Assembly: GCF_009765215.1 (NCBI RefSeq)
Contig: NZ_VLNV01000001.1
Span: 186,001-250,000, forward strand
Source: Lysobacter prati
Lineage (GTDB): Bacteria; Pseudomonadota; Gammaproteobacteria; Xanthomonadales; Xanthomonadaceae
DNA: 64,000 nt
Direction of reading: 5' to 3'
Part shown: one piece after another, positions 7,533 to 16,898 of the stretch
Numbering within the stretch: the stretch's first letter is position 1
Layout of the letters: each line of letters starts with the position of its first letter
Notes under the pieces: generated by a model
What the model was told of the DNA's origin: nothing
Databases searched by the model: none
What the model saw: the letters and a program-made list of their open reading frames with translations, nothing else
Position numbers and translations under genes: made by a program

Positions 7533-10166
7533 GTGGAACTGATCGAGCGTGGCCACGCGCTGCATTTGTTGCAGGGTGCACTTGATGTCGCAGGGCAAGG
7601 CGCCGGACGCACGGCGCTGGTCTGCGGCGAAGCCGGCATCGGCAAGACGTCGCTGCTGACGCAGCTGGTCGGAGACAGTGGCGCAGGGCGTGTGCTCTGG
7701 GGTGGCTGCGAAGCACTGTTCTCGCCGCGTCCACTCGGGCCGCTCTATGACATGGCCAGCGCAATGGGGACACGGTTGCAAGCGCTGCTGGGCAGGGAAG
7801 GACACCGGACGGAATTGTTCAGCTGCTTCCTGTCCGAGTTGCAGGAGGCGAACGATCCCACCATCGTCGTACTCGAGGACCTGCATTGGGCCGACGCGGC
7901 GACACTGGATCTGGTCAAGTTCCTGGCGCGGCGCATACAACGCGTTCGCGCGCTGCTGGTTCTCACGTACCGTGACGACGAACTCGGCGACCGCCATCCG
8001 CTGCAGCTGGTATTGGGTGACCTGCCAGCGGACGCCGTGGTGCGCGTACCGCTTTTGCCGCTATCGGAGGCCGGTGTAGCGGAACTGGCGCGCCAGTCGA
8101 GCCACTCCGCCGAAGGCATCTACGCCACGACCGGTGGCAATCCCTTCTTCGTCACCGAAGCACTGCGCGCCGAAGGGCTGCCCGTGTCGGTTCGCGATGC
8201 CGTGCTCGCGCGCGCGGCCCGGCAACCGCCCGCGGTGCGCGCGCTGCTCGACCTGGCGGCGATCGTTCCGGCGCGCATCGAAATCGAGATCGTCGATGCG
8301 GTGCTCGCGCCGGAACCTGCGGACATAGCGGCGGCGCTCGCATCAGGCCTGCTGATCGCGGACGGGCGCACGTACGCATTCCGCCACGAGCTGGCCCGTA
8401 TCGCAGTCGAACAGGCATTGCCGGCGCCGATGGCAGCGGCATTGCATGCCAGGGTGCTGGCCTTCCTCGAACAACGCGAGCAGGGGGTGGCGATGTCGCG
8501 ACTGGTGCACCACGCTTCCGGCGCCGGCGATGCGCAAGCGGTACTCAAGTACGCGCTGCAGGCTGGCAACGAGGCCGCTGCACACGGCGCGCACTGCCAG
8601 GCGGCCGCGTTGTACGGAACGGCCCTGGTGCACGCCGGCACGCTTGCGCCCGCCGCCCGTGCGCAGCTGCTTGGGGATTTGTCGTACCAGTGCTATCTCG
8701 TCGAACAGAACGACGATGCCATTTCCCAGCGGCTGGAGGCGCTGGAGATATGGCGTGAGCTGGGCGACGTCAGCCAGGAGGGGCGGACCCTGCGCTGGCT
8801 GTCGCGCCTGAACTGGTTCGGCGGCCGCCGCCAGCAGGCCGAGGACTTCGCCAACCAGGCCGTGAACCTGCTGCGCGATCTGCCCGACGATGAAGCCTAC
8901 GCCTGGGCGTTGAGCAATCGCTCACAGCTCTACATGCTGTCCGGGCACACGGCCGAATCGGTGGAGTGGGGCACGCGCGCAATCGAGCTGGCCACCCGGA
9001 TCGGCAGCAACGAAGTGCTCGCCCACGCCCTCAACAACGTCGGCACGGCCCGCTATGCCGAAGGCGACGAGATCGGCAAGGCGCTGATCGCGCAGAGCCT
9101 GCAGATCTCGCTGGCCAACGATTACGAGGAACACGTTGCGCGCTGCTACGCCAATCTCGTCAGCACCGCGGTGAAGTTGCGCGATTACCCCGAAGCTGTC
9201 CGCGTGATCGAAGAGTCCGCCGCCTACTTTGCCCCGCGCGACCTGGATTCGTGGACCAATTACATTCGCTCCTGGCAGGCACGGCTTGATTTCGAGCGCG
9301 GCAACTGGGACGCCGCCGCGAGCGAGGCCCTGCGCCTGGTGGGCGCGCGGGGCGTGGCGCCGGTCACGCGCATCTGCGCCCTGGCGGTGCTGGCGCGGCT
9401 GCGCCAGCGTCGCGGCGATCCGGGAGCGTGCGAATTGCTTGACGAGGCCACGGTGCTGTCGCGGCAGTCCGGCGAACTGCAGCGGCTGGCGCCGGTTGCG
9501 GCGGCGCATGCCGAAGATGCATGGCTGCGCAACGACCGGGTGGGCGTCGATGAGCTGGTTGCCCTGGCGCATACCATGGCCGAGCAACGCGGGGACGAGC
9601 GTTCGTTGGGCGAGTTGCGTTACTGGTGCCTGCGTCTGGGTATCGCTGGTGGCGGCCCAGCTGGCAGCGAGGCGCCTTATGCACTGCAAATCGGCGGCCA
9701 CTGGAAGGAGGCGGCCGCCGCCTGGGCGCAGTTGGGATGCCCCTACGAACAGGCGCTGGCATTGCTGGAAGGCGACGAATCGGCCATGCGCGAGGCGCTG
9801 GTGCTGCTCGAAGGGCTGGGCGCTGCCGCAGCCGCCAGGCGATGCCGCGAGCACATGCGCGAAGCCGGCGTTCGCGGCCTGGCCCGCGGACCGCGCGCCA
9901 CGACCACGGCCAACCCGGCTGGACTGACGGCGCGCGAACTGCAGATCCTCGGCCTGCTTGCCGACGGACTGAGCAACGCCGACATCGCGCGGCGACTGGT
10001 GCGCTCGGAGAAAACCGTCGACCACCATATCTCGGCGATCCTGCGCAAGCTCGACGTGCGTTCGCGCAGCGAGGCCGCTGCGGTGGCGCGGCGCACTGGC
10101 GTCATCGCGACGGAAGGTACGGGCGAGCGCCGACGGAGTGATCGGCGCCGTTCAGATGGAAGGTGA
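7533..10166 (+). CDS. large ATPase-LuxR family transcriptional regulator
   Basis: An 877-residue regulator of the LAL/MalT-like kind. Residues 32-40 hold a Walker A motif (GEAGIGKTS) and residues 111-121 a Walker B-like IVVLEDLHWAD, forming a STAND-type NTPase. The middle (about 330-780) is helical and TPR-like, with repeated Ala/Leu-rich hairpins. The last 80 residues contain a LuxR helix-turn-helix (LTARELQILGLLADGLSNAD, then VRSEKTVDHHISAILRKL). Start is GTG with a GGAG sequence about 9 bp upstream. The target genes and ligand are unknown; DUF4242 lies just upstream. The 3' end overlaps the convergent DUF2955 gene by 15 bp. Confidence 0.88.
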   Translation: MELIERGHALHLLQGALDVAGQGAGRTALVCGEAGIGKTSLLTQLVGDSGAGRVLWGGCEALFSPRPLGPLYDMASAMGTRLQALLGREGHRTELFSCFLSELQEANDPTIVVLEDLHWADAATLDLVKFLARRIQRVRALLVLTYRDDELGDRHPLQLVLGDLPADAVVRVPLLPLSEAGVAELARQSSHSAEGIYATTGGNPFFVTEALRAEGLPVSVRDAVLARAARQPPAVRALLDLAAIVPARIEIEIVDAVLAPEPADIAAALASGLLIADGRTYAFRHELARIAVEQALPAPMAAALHARVLAFLEQREQGVAMSRLVHHASGAGDAQAVLKYALQAGNEAAAHGAHCQAAALYGTALVHAGTLAPAARAQLLGDLSYQCYLVEQNDDAISQRLEALEIWRELGDVSQEGRTLRWLSRLNWFGGRRQQAEDFANQAVNLLRDLPDDEAYAWALSNRSQLYMLSGHTAESVEWGTRAIELATRIGSNEVLAHALNNVGTARYAEGDEIGKALIAQSLQISLANDYEEHVARCYANLVSTAVKLRDYPEAVRVIEESAAYFAPRDLDSWTNYIRSWQARLDFERGNWDAAASEALRLVGARGVAPVTRICALAVLARLRQRRGDPGACELLDEATVLSRQSGELQRLAPVAAAHAEDAWLRNDRVGVDELVALAHTMAEQRGDERSLGELRYWCLRLGIAGGGPAGSEAPYALQIGGHWKEAAAAWAQLGCPYEQALALLEGDESAMREALVLLEGLGAAAAARRCREHMREAGVRGLARGPRATTTANPAGLTARELQILGLLADGLSNADIARRLVRSEKTVDHHISAILRKLDVRSRSEAAAVARRTGVIATEGTGERRRSDRRRSDGR

Positions 10167-11195
10167 GGTCATCGGCGGAATCGTCCGGCGCCCATCGCGA
10201 CCTTCGCGCAGCCATTCCAGCGCGACGATCGCGCCCCAGGCGTAGAGCGTGACCAGCACGAACAGCGTGAAGCGCACGAGGAACTCGCGGTAGACATCAT
10301 CGCCGGTGCTGTCCTGCACGGCGGGGCCGACCAGGATCAGCATCGTCACGAACACGTTGACCCAGTACGACGGCGGGTGGCGACTGGCAACGACGCCGTA
10401 CAGGCGGCTGCCGATGTGGAGCCCGAACAGCAGCATCCACAGGAAGAACATCCACAGGTTCGGCAGCAGCTTCAGCGCGAACCAGAATGCCATCGCATAG
10501 ACGCCGGCGAGAAACGTGGATCCGATCAGTTCGCGCCCGGCTGCGCGCGCGCTGATGGTCGAGCCCTGCTGGGCCAGCATCACCGACTTCATGATCGTCG
10601 GCATGTACAGGCCCGGATTGGTGAAAGCCAGCATCACCGGCGGCAGCACGATCAGGACGGTGCGCAGCGCCAGCCAGGCTGCGCGCTCGTGGTCGGCCGC
10701 AGGCGGCAGCGGCTTGGGGCCTGCAGGTGGCGGCTCAGGAAACAGAGGCTGCACCAGCCACTGGCAGGCGACCGTCACGGCAATGCCGATCAGCAGCGAA
10801 TTGACCACCGAGCTCGCAAGCGCGTAGCCCATCAGCCCGGCCGCCGGAATCATCGTCAGGCCGACCGCGAGCAGCGTGCCAACCAGGCCCTTGCCCTTGC
10901 CGACACTGAGGTAGGTACTCAGGTAGAGGCCGGCGGCAATGATCAGCACGGCCGTGATCGGGTAGTTGAGCAGCAGCGGGTTGAGCACCAGGCCGATGCC
11001 GAGGGTGACGGCCACCAGCACCAGCAGCTTGAGCAGTCCTTTCGGCCCCGGCGGTGGTGCAGGCGTCGCCGTGAGCAGCACCGCGAACAGCGGCGCCATG
11101 AACGGCAACGGCATCGCCAGTCCGTAGGCGAGCGCGACCGACAGCGCCACCACGGAGGCGAGCCGGAAGGTACGCCTGGCGGCAGGCGCGATCAT
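10152..11195 (-). CDS. DUF2955 inner-membrane protein (FUSC-like exporter partner)
   Basis: A 347-residue polytopic protein with two blocks of about five membrane helices separated by a Pro-rich linker (EPPPAGPKPLPPAADHERA). It matches the DUF2955/FUSC-like group related to aromatic acid or drug exporters such as AaeB, though much shorter. Hydrophobic segments include GLAMPLPFMAPLFAVLLTA and LLVLVAVTLGIGLVLNPLLL. It is the last gene of a minus-strand operon, 14 bp after the HlyD gene, and probably forms the inner-membrane channel of that export system. Confidence 0.8.
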   Translation of the reverse strand: MIAPAARRTFRLASVVALSVALAYGLAMPLPFMAPLFAVLLTATPAPPPGPKGLLKLLVLVAVTLGIGLVLNPLLLNYPITAVLIIAAGLYLSTYLSVGKGKGLVGTLLAVGLTMIPAAGLMGYALASSVVNSLLIGIAVTVACQWLVQPLFPEPPPAGPKPLPPAADHERAAWLALRTVLIVLPPVMLAFTNPGLYMPTIMKSVMLAQQGSTISARAAGRELIGSTFLAGVYAMAFWFALKLLPNLWMFFLWMLLFGLHIGSRLYGVVASRHPPSYWVNVFVTMLILVGPAVQDSTGDDVYREFLVRFTLFVLVTLYAWGAIVALEWLREGRDGRRTIPPMTSPSI

Positions 11196-11209
11196 CGCTT
11201 CAGATCCAA

Positions 11210-12370
11210 TCAGTACGCATAGGTTAGCCAGCTGGCGACGCGGACGTAGATCTTGCCGAGCAGCTTCAGCACGCCGGCGCCTTCACCGTACGAGAGGACC
11301 GAAGCCTGGCCGCCGATGCGCAACTTGGCGCGGTCCTCCGGGTCCAGCCCGGGATCGATGCCGATGATCACCGGGAAACGCTGCGATTGCCGCAGCCAGT
11401 CGCGGTCGTTGTCGACCGACGGCAGGTTGCCGGCGTTGGGCGTGCGGCCGGCGCTGACGCCCAGCCCGATGCTGCGCACCTTGCCCTTGAAGACACGGCC
11501 GGGCAGGACATCGAAGACGATGTCGACCGGCGTGCCGACCTTCATGTGGCCGAGGTTGTTCTCGGTGTATTCGGCGCTGACCCAGATGTCGCGCACCCCG
11601 ATCAGCGTGAGCACCGGACTGCCCGTGCCGGCGAACTGTCCGACCTCCGCGCGCAGGTCGGTAATGACGCCGTCAGTGGAGGCCTGGACCACGGTGTTGG
11701 TCATGTCCAGCTCGGCCTTGTCGACGGCGGTCAGGGCTGTCGCCAGCAAGGTGTTCTTCTCGGCATCGTCGCCGCCCATCGACTCGATGGCCCGGCGGAT
11801 GTCTGCCTGCGCTGCCACGACCATCGCCTTGGCCTGTTCCAGACTGGCATCGGCGATTTCCTGGCGACGCACGGAGATCGTTCCCGGATCGGTCTCGCGC
11901 AGTCGCCGAAGGCGCGAGGCATCCTGCCGCGCCTTCACTTCGTTGGCGCGCGCGGCGTCCAGGTTGGCGCGTGCGGCTTCAACCGTCGCGCCACCGGCGC
12001 CAACCTGCTTGCGCACGTTTTCCAGGTCCGAGCGTGCCTTGGCCAGCGCGATGCGGTACTGCGACTGGTCGATCTCGAACAGCGTCTGCCCGTACTTCAC
12101 GTTCTGGTTGTTGGCGACCGCCACCTTGGTCACTTCACCGGCCACCTTCGGCGCGACGCCGACGATGTAGCCTTCGATCCGCGCCTGCGACGTGTAGGGC
12201 GTGTAGCGGTCGGCGAACAGGTACAGCAGCAGCGTGAGCACGATGGCGGCTGCTACCCAGCGGCCACCCTTGCGTACGGTCTTGCCGGCCTGGTCTTGTC
12301 CGCCAGCTCCCTCGCCGCCAGGAGCTGGCGCGGCACCGGCTGTCTTCTTGTCGTCGTTGCCTGCGCTCAT
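11210..12370 (-). CDS. HlyD/EmrA-type membrane-fusion protein
   Basis: A 386-residue periplasmic adaptor. A disordered Gly/Ala-rich head is followed by one membrane anchor (WVAAAIVLTLLLYLFADRY), a biotinyl-lipoyl-like half (GYIVGVAPKVAGEVTKVAV), a helical hairpin rich in Ala/Arg (residues about 100-230), then the second lipoyl half and a beta-barrel domain (LRAEVGQFAGTGSPVLTLIG). It would link the DUF2955 protein to the outer-membrane factor. Its start overlaps the stop of the upstream outer-membrane gene by 4 bp (ATGA), implying coupled translation. Confidence 0.9.
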   Translation of the reverse strand: MSAGNDDKKTAGAAPAPGGEGAGGQDQAGKTVRKGGRWVAAAIVLTLLLYLFADRYTPYTSQARIEGYIVGVAPKVAGEVTKVAVANNQNVKYGQTLFEIDQSQYRIALAKARSDLENVRKQVGAGGATVEAARANLDAARANEVKARQDASRLRRLRETDPGTISVRRQEIADASLEQAKAMVVAAQADIRRAIESMGGDDAEKNTLLATALTAVDKAELDMTNTVVQASTDGVITDLRAEVGQFAGTGSPVLTLIGVRDIWVSAEYTENNLGHMKVGTPVDIVFDVLPGRVFKGKVRSIGLGVSAGRTPNAGNLPSVDNDRDWLRQSQRFPVIIGIDPGLDPEDRAKLRIGGQASVLSYGEGAGVLKLLGKIYVRVASWLTYAY

Positions 12371-13965
12371 TTCGGATTCCCGCTATCGCTGTCGCTGGCC
12401 GGCCCCTCGGGGCGGGCAGGGAGGGGCGCCTCGAGCAGGCCGCCCCAGTTGGTCCTGGATTTCATGGTGTCGCGCGTTGCTTCGGGCAGCAGATCCTGGG
12501 CAGGCATCTCGGTCCAGCCGCCACCTGCGGCCTTGTACAAGGTGATGACCGCGCTGATGTGCGCGCTGTCATTGAGCAGTTCGCGCTCGGTCTGGGTGAA
12601 CATCACCCGCTGCGCGTCGAGCACGCGCTGGAAATCGGCATAGCCTTCCTGGTACTGGGAGTTGGCAAGGTGCAACGAGCGCTCCGCGGCGCGTGCAGCA
12701 CCGCTGAGTGGTGCCTTCTGCTCGGCGGTCTTGACCACGGTGATGGCGGCGTCGTCCATCTCGCGCGCCGCCAGCAGCGCCGTGTTCTGGAACAACTCGA
12801 TCGTCTGCTGCAGTCGCGCGTCCTGCAGGCGTACGTTGCTGGCGATGTGGCCGTAGTCGAGGATGTTCCAGGTGATGGCCGGGCCTGCGGCGATGCTGCG
12901 GACCTGCGGGCTGCCACCGAGCGAGGTGGTCGACCAGCCGACGCTGCCGAGCAGGGTGATCGCCGGGAAGTAGTCGGCCTTGGCGATGCCGATCTGCGCC
13001 GATTGCGCTGCGACCTGCCATGCCGCCGTGCGCAGGTCGCGACGGCGCAGCAGCAGTTTCGCGGGCAGTTCGCGCAGCACGGCGCCGTCGACGAGCGGCA
13101 GCGGGCGGACCACCATATCCAGCTCCGGGACGTCGCCGGGCTTGCGGCCGAGCACGGCGGCGAGCGCATTGCGAACCCGCACCAGCTGGCCTTCGAGGTC
13201 CGGGATGGTCGCCAGCGTGCCCAGGTACTGCGCCTTGGCCTGTTGCAGGTCGAGTTCCGATTCCTGTCCGCTGTTGAACAACTGCTCGGTGATCTCCAGG
13301 CTGCGCTTCTGGATATCGGTGTTCTTGTGGGCGATGTCGATCCTGAGCAGGGTCGTGCGGTAGGCGAAGTAGAGGTCGGCGACCTGCGCGGCCAGCAACA
13401 CCTGCACGTCCTGCTGGTTGGTGACCGAGGCGAAGAAGCCTGCTTCGGCCGATTCGATGCCGCGACGGAAGCGACCCCAGAAATCCAGTTCCCATGCCAG
13501 GTCGAAGCCGGCGCTGTAGGCGCCGTAGCTGTCCTGGACGTTTGCTCCTGCGCCGCCGGTGCTGCGACTGTCGATGTAGGTCGCCGCGCCGTTGATCTGC
13601 TGCAGCTGGGGATACAGGTTGGCGCTGGCGATACCCAGGACGGCACGGCTTTCCATGATCCGCAGCCCGGCGATGCGCAGCGAGGGATTGTGCTCACGCG
13701 CGGAATCGACCAGCGAATTCAGCACCGGATCGTTGAAGGCATGCCACCAGAACTGCAAGTCGAGATCGCGCTGCTGCCCGGGCCCGACCGCCTGGCCGTA
13801 CAGGTCGGTCTGCCATTCGTTGAGCCAGGCGACATCGGGCTCTTCATAGTCGGGCCCCAGCGTGGTGCAGGCGCCAAGCAACAGCCCCGAGGCCAGGACT
13901 GCGGCGCCGGCAATGCGCCGTGCCGCATGTCTGCCCCTGGTGGCCCGCATGAGCGCCCGCATCAT
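12367..13965 (-). CDS. NodT-family outer-membrane efflux lipoprotein
   Basis: A 532-residue TolC-like outer-membrane channel. The ATG at 13965 is chosen for its AGGAG Shine-Dalgarno 10 bp upstream. The signal peptide ends in the lipobox LGAC (LLLGACTTLGPDYEEP), and the YEEPDVAW start of the mature protein is typical of NodT proteins. Two OEP repeats follow, with conserved stretches such as NPSLRIAGLRIMESRAVLGI and GFDLAWELDFWGRFRRGIES. Together with HlyD and DUF2955 it completes a tripartite exporter. A Gly/Pro-rich tail ends the protein. It begins 19 bp after the AI-2E gene. Confidence 0.92.
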   Translation of the reverse strand: MMRALMRATRGRHAARRIAGAAVLASGLLLGACTTLGPDYEEPDVAWLNEWQTDLYGQAVGPGQQRDLDLQFWWHAFNDPVLNSLVDSAREHNPSLRIAGLRIMESRAVLGIASANLYPQLQQINGAATYIDSRSTGGAGANVQDSYGAYSAGFDLAWELDFWGRFRRGIESAEAGFFASVTNQQDVQVLLAAQVADLYFAYRTTLLRIDIAHKNTDIQKRSLEITEQLFNSGQESELDLQQAKAQYLGTLATIPDLEGQLVRVRNALAAVLGRKPGDVPELDMVVRPLPLVDGAVLRELPAKLLLRRRDLRTAAWQVAAQSAQIGIAKADYFPAITLLGSVGWSTTSLGGSPQVRSIAAGPAITWNILDYGHIASNVRLQDARLQQTIELFQNTALLAAREMDDAAITVVKTAEQKAPLSGAARAAERSLHLANSQYQEGYADFQRVLDAQRVMFTQTERELLNDSAHISAVITLYKAAGGGWTEMPAQDLLPEATRDTMKSRTNWGGLLEAPLPARPEGPASDSDSGNPK

Positions 13966-13984
13966 TGGCCGTACGCTCCTGCGA

Positions 13985-15121
13985 CTAATGGGCGTTGTCC
14001 AGATCGACGGAGTCGGCGCTTGCCACCGGCGCGATGGGGGCCGGTGCGCGCGAATCGACCCATTCCATGAACAGCTTGTACGCCACCGCCAGCAACACCG
14101 CGCCGACGAACAGGCCAAGGATGCCGCCGGTGACCATGCCGCCGATGGCGCCGATCAGGATGACCAGCATCGGTGCATCCACGCCGCGTCCGAGCAGCAG
14201 CGGCTTGAGCACGTTGTCGGCCATGCCGGCGACGAGGAAGTAGATGGTGAAGATCACTTTCATCACCGTCGATGAGCCGTCGTCGGCCCACCACAGGTAG
14301 CCGATCGCGGGCAACGAGATGATCAGCGCCGGCAACTGCAGGATGCCGAGCAGCATCGTGATGGCCGCCCACACGCCCGCCGCCGGTATGCCCGCAAACA
14401 GGAAGCCCATGCCCAGCAGCAAGGCCTGGATGAAGGCGACGCCGACCACGCCGGCGGCTACCGAACGTACCGTGGCGACGGCAAGCTTGAGCAGGCTCGC
14501 GCCCTCGGCCGGATTGGTCAGCCGCACCAGGATGCGTTCGCTGGCGCGTTTTGCGCCCTCTGCATAGACCATCATCACGCCGGCGACCACTATCGCGGCC
14601 AGGAACATCAGGATCGCGCCAGCGGCGTTGGCCGCCATCACCAACGCCTTGCGCAGCCAACCGCGGATGATCTCGACGTTCTTCTGCAGGTAGGCCGGCA
14701 GGTTGTCGGCCGCTTCGGCCCACGCTGCGTGCAGGCGCTCACCGACCAGGGGCCACTCGGCGACCTTCGGATTGGGAGCCGGTACCGCGAAGGTGCCCTT
14801 TTCGAACGAGTGGTGGACTTCGCTGATCTGGCTGGCGAACGAGCTGCCCAGGATCACCATGGGCACGCCCAGCAGGAGCAGCAGCGCCAGTACCAGTACC
14901 GTCGCGGACAAACCGCGGCGGCCGCCCATCCGCCGCACCAGGCCCTGGTACAGCGGGTAGATGGCGATGGCCAGGATCACGCCCAGAATCACCAGGTTCG
15001 CGAACGGCGCGAATATGCGCACGCAGACGATCGCCAGGAACGCGATCAGGCCGACCTTGATCAGGGTCTCGGCCAGATCGGTGGTGACGATCCTGCGCAG
15101 CGTTTCTTGATCTACGTTCAC
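13985..15121 (-). CDS. AI-2E/PerM family transporter
   Basis: A 378-residue membrane protein of the AI-2E transporter (PerM, UPF0118) family with about eight helices. Signatures include VILGVILAIAIYPLYQGLVR, the periplasmic region after FASQISEVHHSFEKG, and AGMADNVLKPLLLGRGVDAP. A GTG at 15121 has a near-perfect AAGGAGG sequence 8 bp upstream; the longer frame starting ATG at 15196 lacks one and adds a Pro-rich head, so the GTG is preferred. Members export varied small molecules. It is first in the operon with the outer-membrane factor, HlyD and DUF2955 genes. Confidence 0.88.
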   Translation of the reverse strand: MNVDQETLRRIVTTDLAETLIKVGLIAFLAIVCVRIFAPFANLVILGVILAIAIYPLYQGLVRRMGGRRGLSATVLVLALLLLLGVPMVILGSSFASQISEVHHSFEKGTFAVPAPNPKVAEWPLVGERLHAAWAEAADNLPAYLQKNVEIIRGWLRKALVMAANAAGAILMFLAAIVVAGVMMVYAEGAKRASERILVRLTNPAEGASLLKLAVATVRSVAAGVVGVAFIQALLLGMGFLFAGIPAAGVWAAITMLLGILQLPALIISLPAIGYLWWADDGSSTVMKVIFTIYFLVAGMADNVLKPLLLGRGVDAPMLVILIGAIGGMVTGGILGLFVGAVLLAVAYKLFMEWVDSRAPAPIAPVASADSVDLDNAH

Positions 15122-15230
15122 GTGGAAATCCTCCTTGACGTCGGCCGGCCCCCGCACGGGGTCGGACGCCTGTGGTGGTGTGGGGGATGGATCCATCCGT
15201 CCCCGGTTGATCGGTTGCGCCGGCGCGCCC

Positions 15231-15689
15231 TCAGTTCAGGCGCCGGTAGATCCTGACGACCACTTCTTCGGCGACCAGCATCACGACGATCACGGTGATC
15301 AGCACCAGCAGGCCATGAAAGCGACCGTCGAAGCGAACGTCGGTCCCGAACGCGAACGTAATCGCCTCGAGGATCACGAACTTCGAGCCGAACAGGATCA
15401 GCCACGCCGAGAACCAGCGCATGAAGGTCATGAAACCGCCCGGACGTGCCTTGAAGAATGCCGCGACGTAGTGCTCGAGGGCGATGGTCAGCTTGAGCAG
15501 GATCTGCAGCAACAGCGCGGCCATCAGCGACACGGTGAACGATTCGATGTGGACCCTGTCGGAGAACTCATCGAAAAGGTTCAGCACCACCAGGTCGATG
15601 AGGATTGCACTGTAATAGCGCACGAACAACCGCTGCTTGTTCGAGGGAACCTCGGCCTGCAGCGGCATCAGGGTGTCCGCGGTCGTCAT
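15231..15689 (-). CDS. four-helix membrane protein of unknown function
   Basis: A 152-residue integral membrane protein with four likely helices: YSAILIDLVVLNLF, SLMAALLLQILLKLTIALEH, FSAWLILFGSKFVILEAITF and GLLVLITVIVVMLVAEEVVV. Acidic and basic residues inside the helices (LID, LEH, AEE) suggest a channel or sensor, but I recognise no family with certainty. It is transcribed toward the export operon, 109 bp ahead of the AI-2E start, and could be its first gene. Confidence 0.7.
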   Translation of the reverse strand: MTTADTLMPLQAEVPSNKQRLFVRYYSAILIDLVVLNLFDEFSDRVHIESFTVSLMAALLLQILLKLTIALEHYVAAFFKARPGGFMTFMRWFSAWLILFGSKFVILEAITFAFGTDVRFDGRFHGLLVLITVIVVMLVAEEVVVRIYRRLN

Positions 15690-15844
15690 CGATTTCCCCG
15701 TTGGCTGGTTCGGTTGGTGACGGGGCGGGCGCCCTTGCGCGCAACCTTGCCAACGTGGTTGTTAAGGCGGCGTTAGGTTGAATCCCGGCCGCGCTGCACA
15801 GCAGTCGGCCTTGCCTGGATGCAAGAAAGTGCGGCCTGCACGTA

Positions 15845-16804
15845 TCAAGCCGCCAGCCGGTGCTCAAAGTACGGCCGTTCGCGGTCATCAAGGACGGCGT
15901 ACATTGCAGCCAGGTTGTTGGGGTCGGGGTTCAGCCAGGCGTCGATGTTGTGGCGCTTGACCGGAATGATGCAGCGATCGTGGCCCACCGCGGCGATCTC
16001 GGCCGGCGGCTCATCGGTGATGGCGGCGAAGGAGAGCAACTCGGCGCCGTGCGAACCTTTCCACTTCGACCAGATGCAGGCGACCAGCATGTCCTGCTGC
16101 GGTTCCGGGCGGAACTCCAGCACGACGTTCTCCTCCTTCTCGTCCGGCCGCAGCTCGCGATTCTCGACGGCGTGGCGGCTGACGTTCTCGTAGAACGCAT
16201 TGACCACCACGATGCCGTGCGTGTGCCCGAACTGCTCCTTCCAGAACCCTTCGAGGTTGTCGCGACGGGCGTTGTACGTGCCCGGGAAGCGCTGGTCGAA
16301 GTTGGCGGGCTTGCCTTCGGGGCGGCACTGATAGCGCATCGGCTTGATCACGCGCTGGCCGTTCTCCCAGACCATGACCGGCGCGTAATGGCCCGGGAAT
16401 ATCCGCGAATCGTCGGCGACCAGCGCGCTGCGGGGCAGGTCGGCCAGTTTGCCGCGCGTCCACTCGATCTTGTCGGTGGCGATGCGCTTTTCCTCGAGCG
16501 CCTTCTTCGTGGTCTTGTCGAGCAGGATGCGTTCGGCATCGAACAGGCGCTTGCGCTGCTTGAACAGCTCCTGCTCGTAGCGGCCGGTCTGGACACGGTT
16601 GAACTCGTTGATCAGCCCTTTGATCTCGTGCTGCAGGTCGGTGAGCGGCTCGGCGAACGCGGCGTCCATCGCCTTGGGAATCTTCGCCTTGCCACCATTG
16701 CCGCGCTCCCAGTACAGGCGCACGAAGTCCTGGATGCTGATGGTGGCGCCGAAGACCTTGGCGAATTTCCGGTAGTCGGCCCAGATCTGGGCGGAGTAGC
16801 ACAT
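15845..16804 (-). CDS. SOS response-associated peptidase (SRAP, YedK/HMCES-like)
   Basis: A 319-residue SRAP-family protein, which crosslinks to abasic sites in single-stranded DNA through its N-terminal Cys. The start MCYSAQ puts Cys at position 2 as required. Other expected residues are present: Asn in GTYNARRDN, the Glu in VVNAFYENVSRH, and the His in GHDRCIIPVKRHNIDAWL. It is about 100 residues longer than E. coli YedK because of a charged helical insert (about residues 55-120, KQRKRLFDAERILLDKTTKK). No lexA-type site was found in the 94-bp gap upstream. Confidence 0.9.
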   Translation of the reverse strand: MCYSAQIWADYRKFAKVFGATISIQDFVRLYWERGNGGKAKIPKAMDAAFAEPLTDLQHEIKGLINEFNRVQTGRYEQELFKQRKRLFDAERILLDKTTKKALEEKRIATDKIEWTRGKLADLPRSALVADDSRIFPGHYAPVMVWENGQRVIKPMRYQCRPEGKPANFDQRFPGTYNARRDNLEGFWKEQFGHTHGIVVVNAFYENVSRHAVENRELRPDEKEENVVLEFRPEPQQDMLVACIWSKWKGSHGAELLSFAAITDEPPAEIAAVGHDRCIIPVKRHNIDAWLNPDPNNLAAMYAVLDDRERPYFEHRLAA

Positions 16805-16898
16805 GGCGGGGGTCCCTGGCGCTGTGACCGTAGCCGGAATATACCTCCAGTCGCGTGGCGGGCTTGGCTGCTCGCGGCCCCGCCTGGGATGGCCATGG

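Noticed and set aside
15122-15196. Longer N-terminus for the AI-2E protein from the ATG at 15196
   Set aside because: The GTG at 15121 has an AAGGAGG sequence at ideal spacing, whereas the ATG has none and adds a Pro-rich head.
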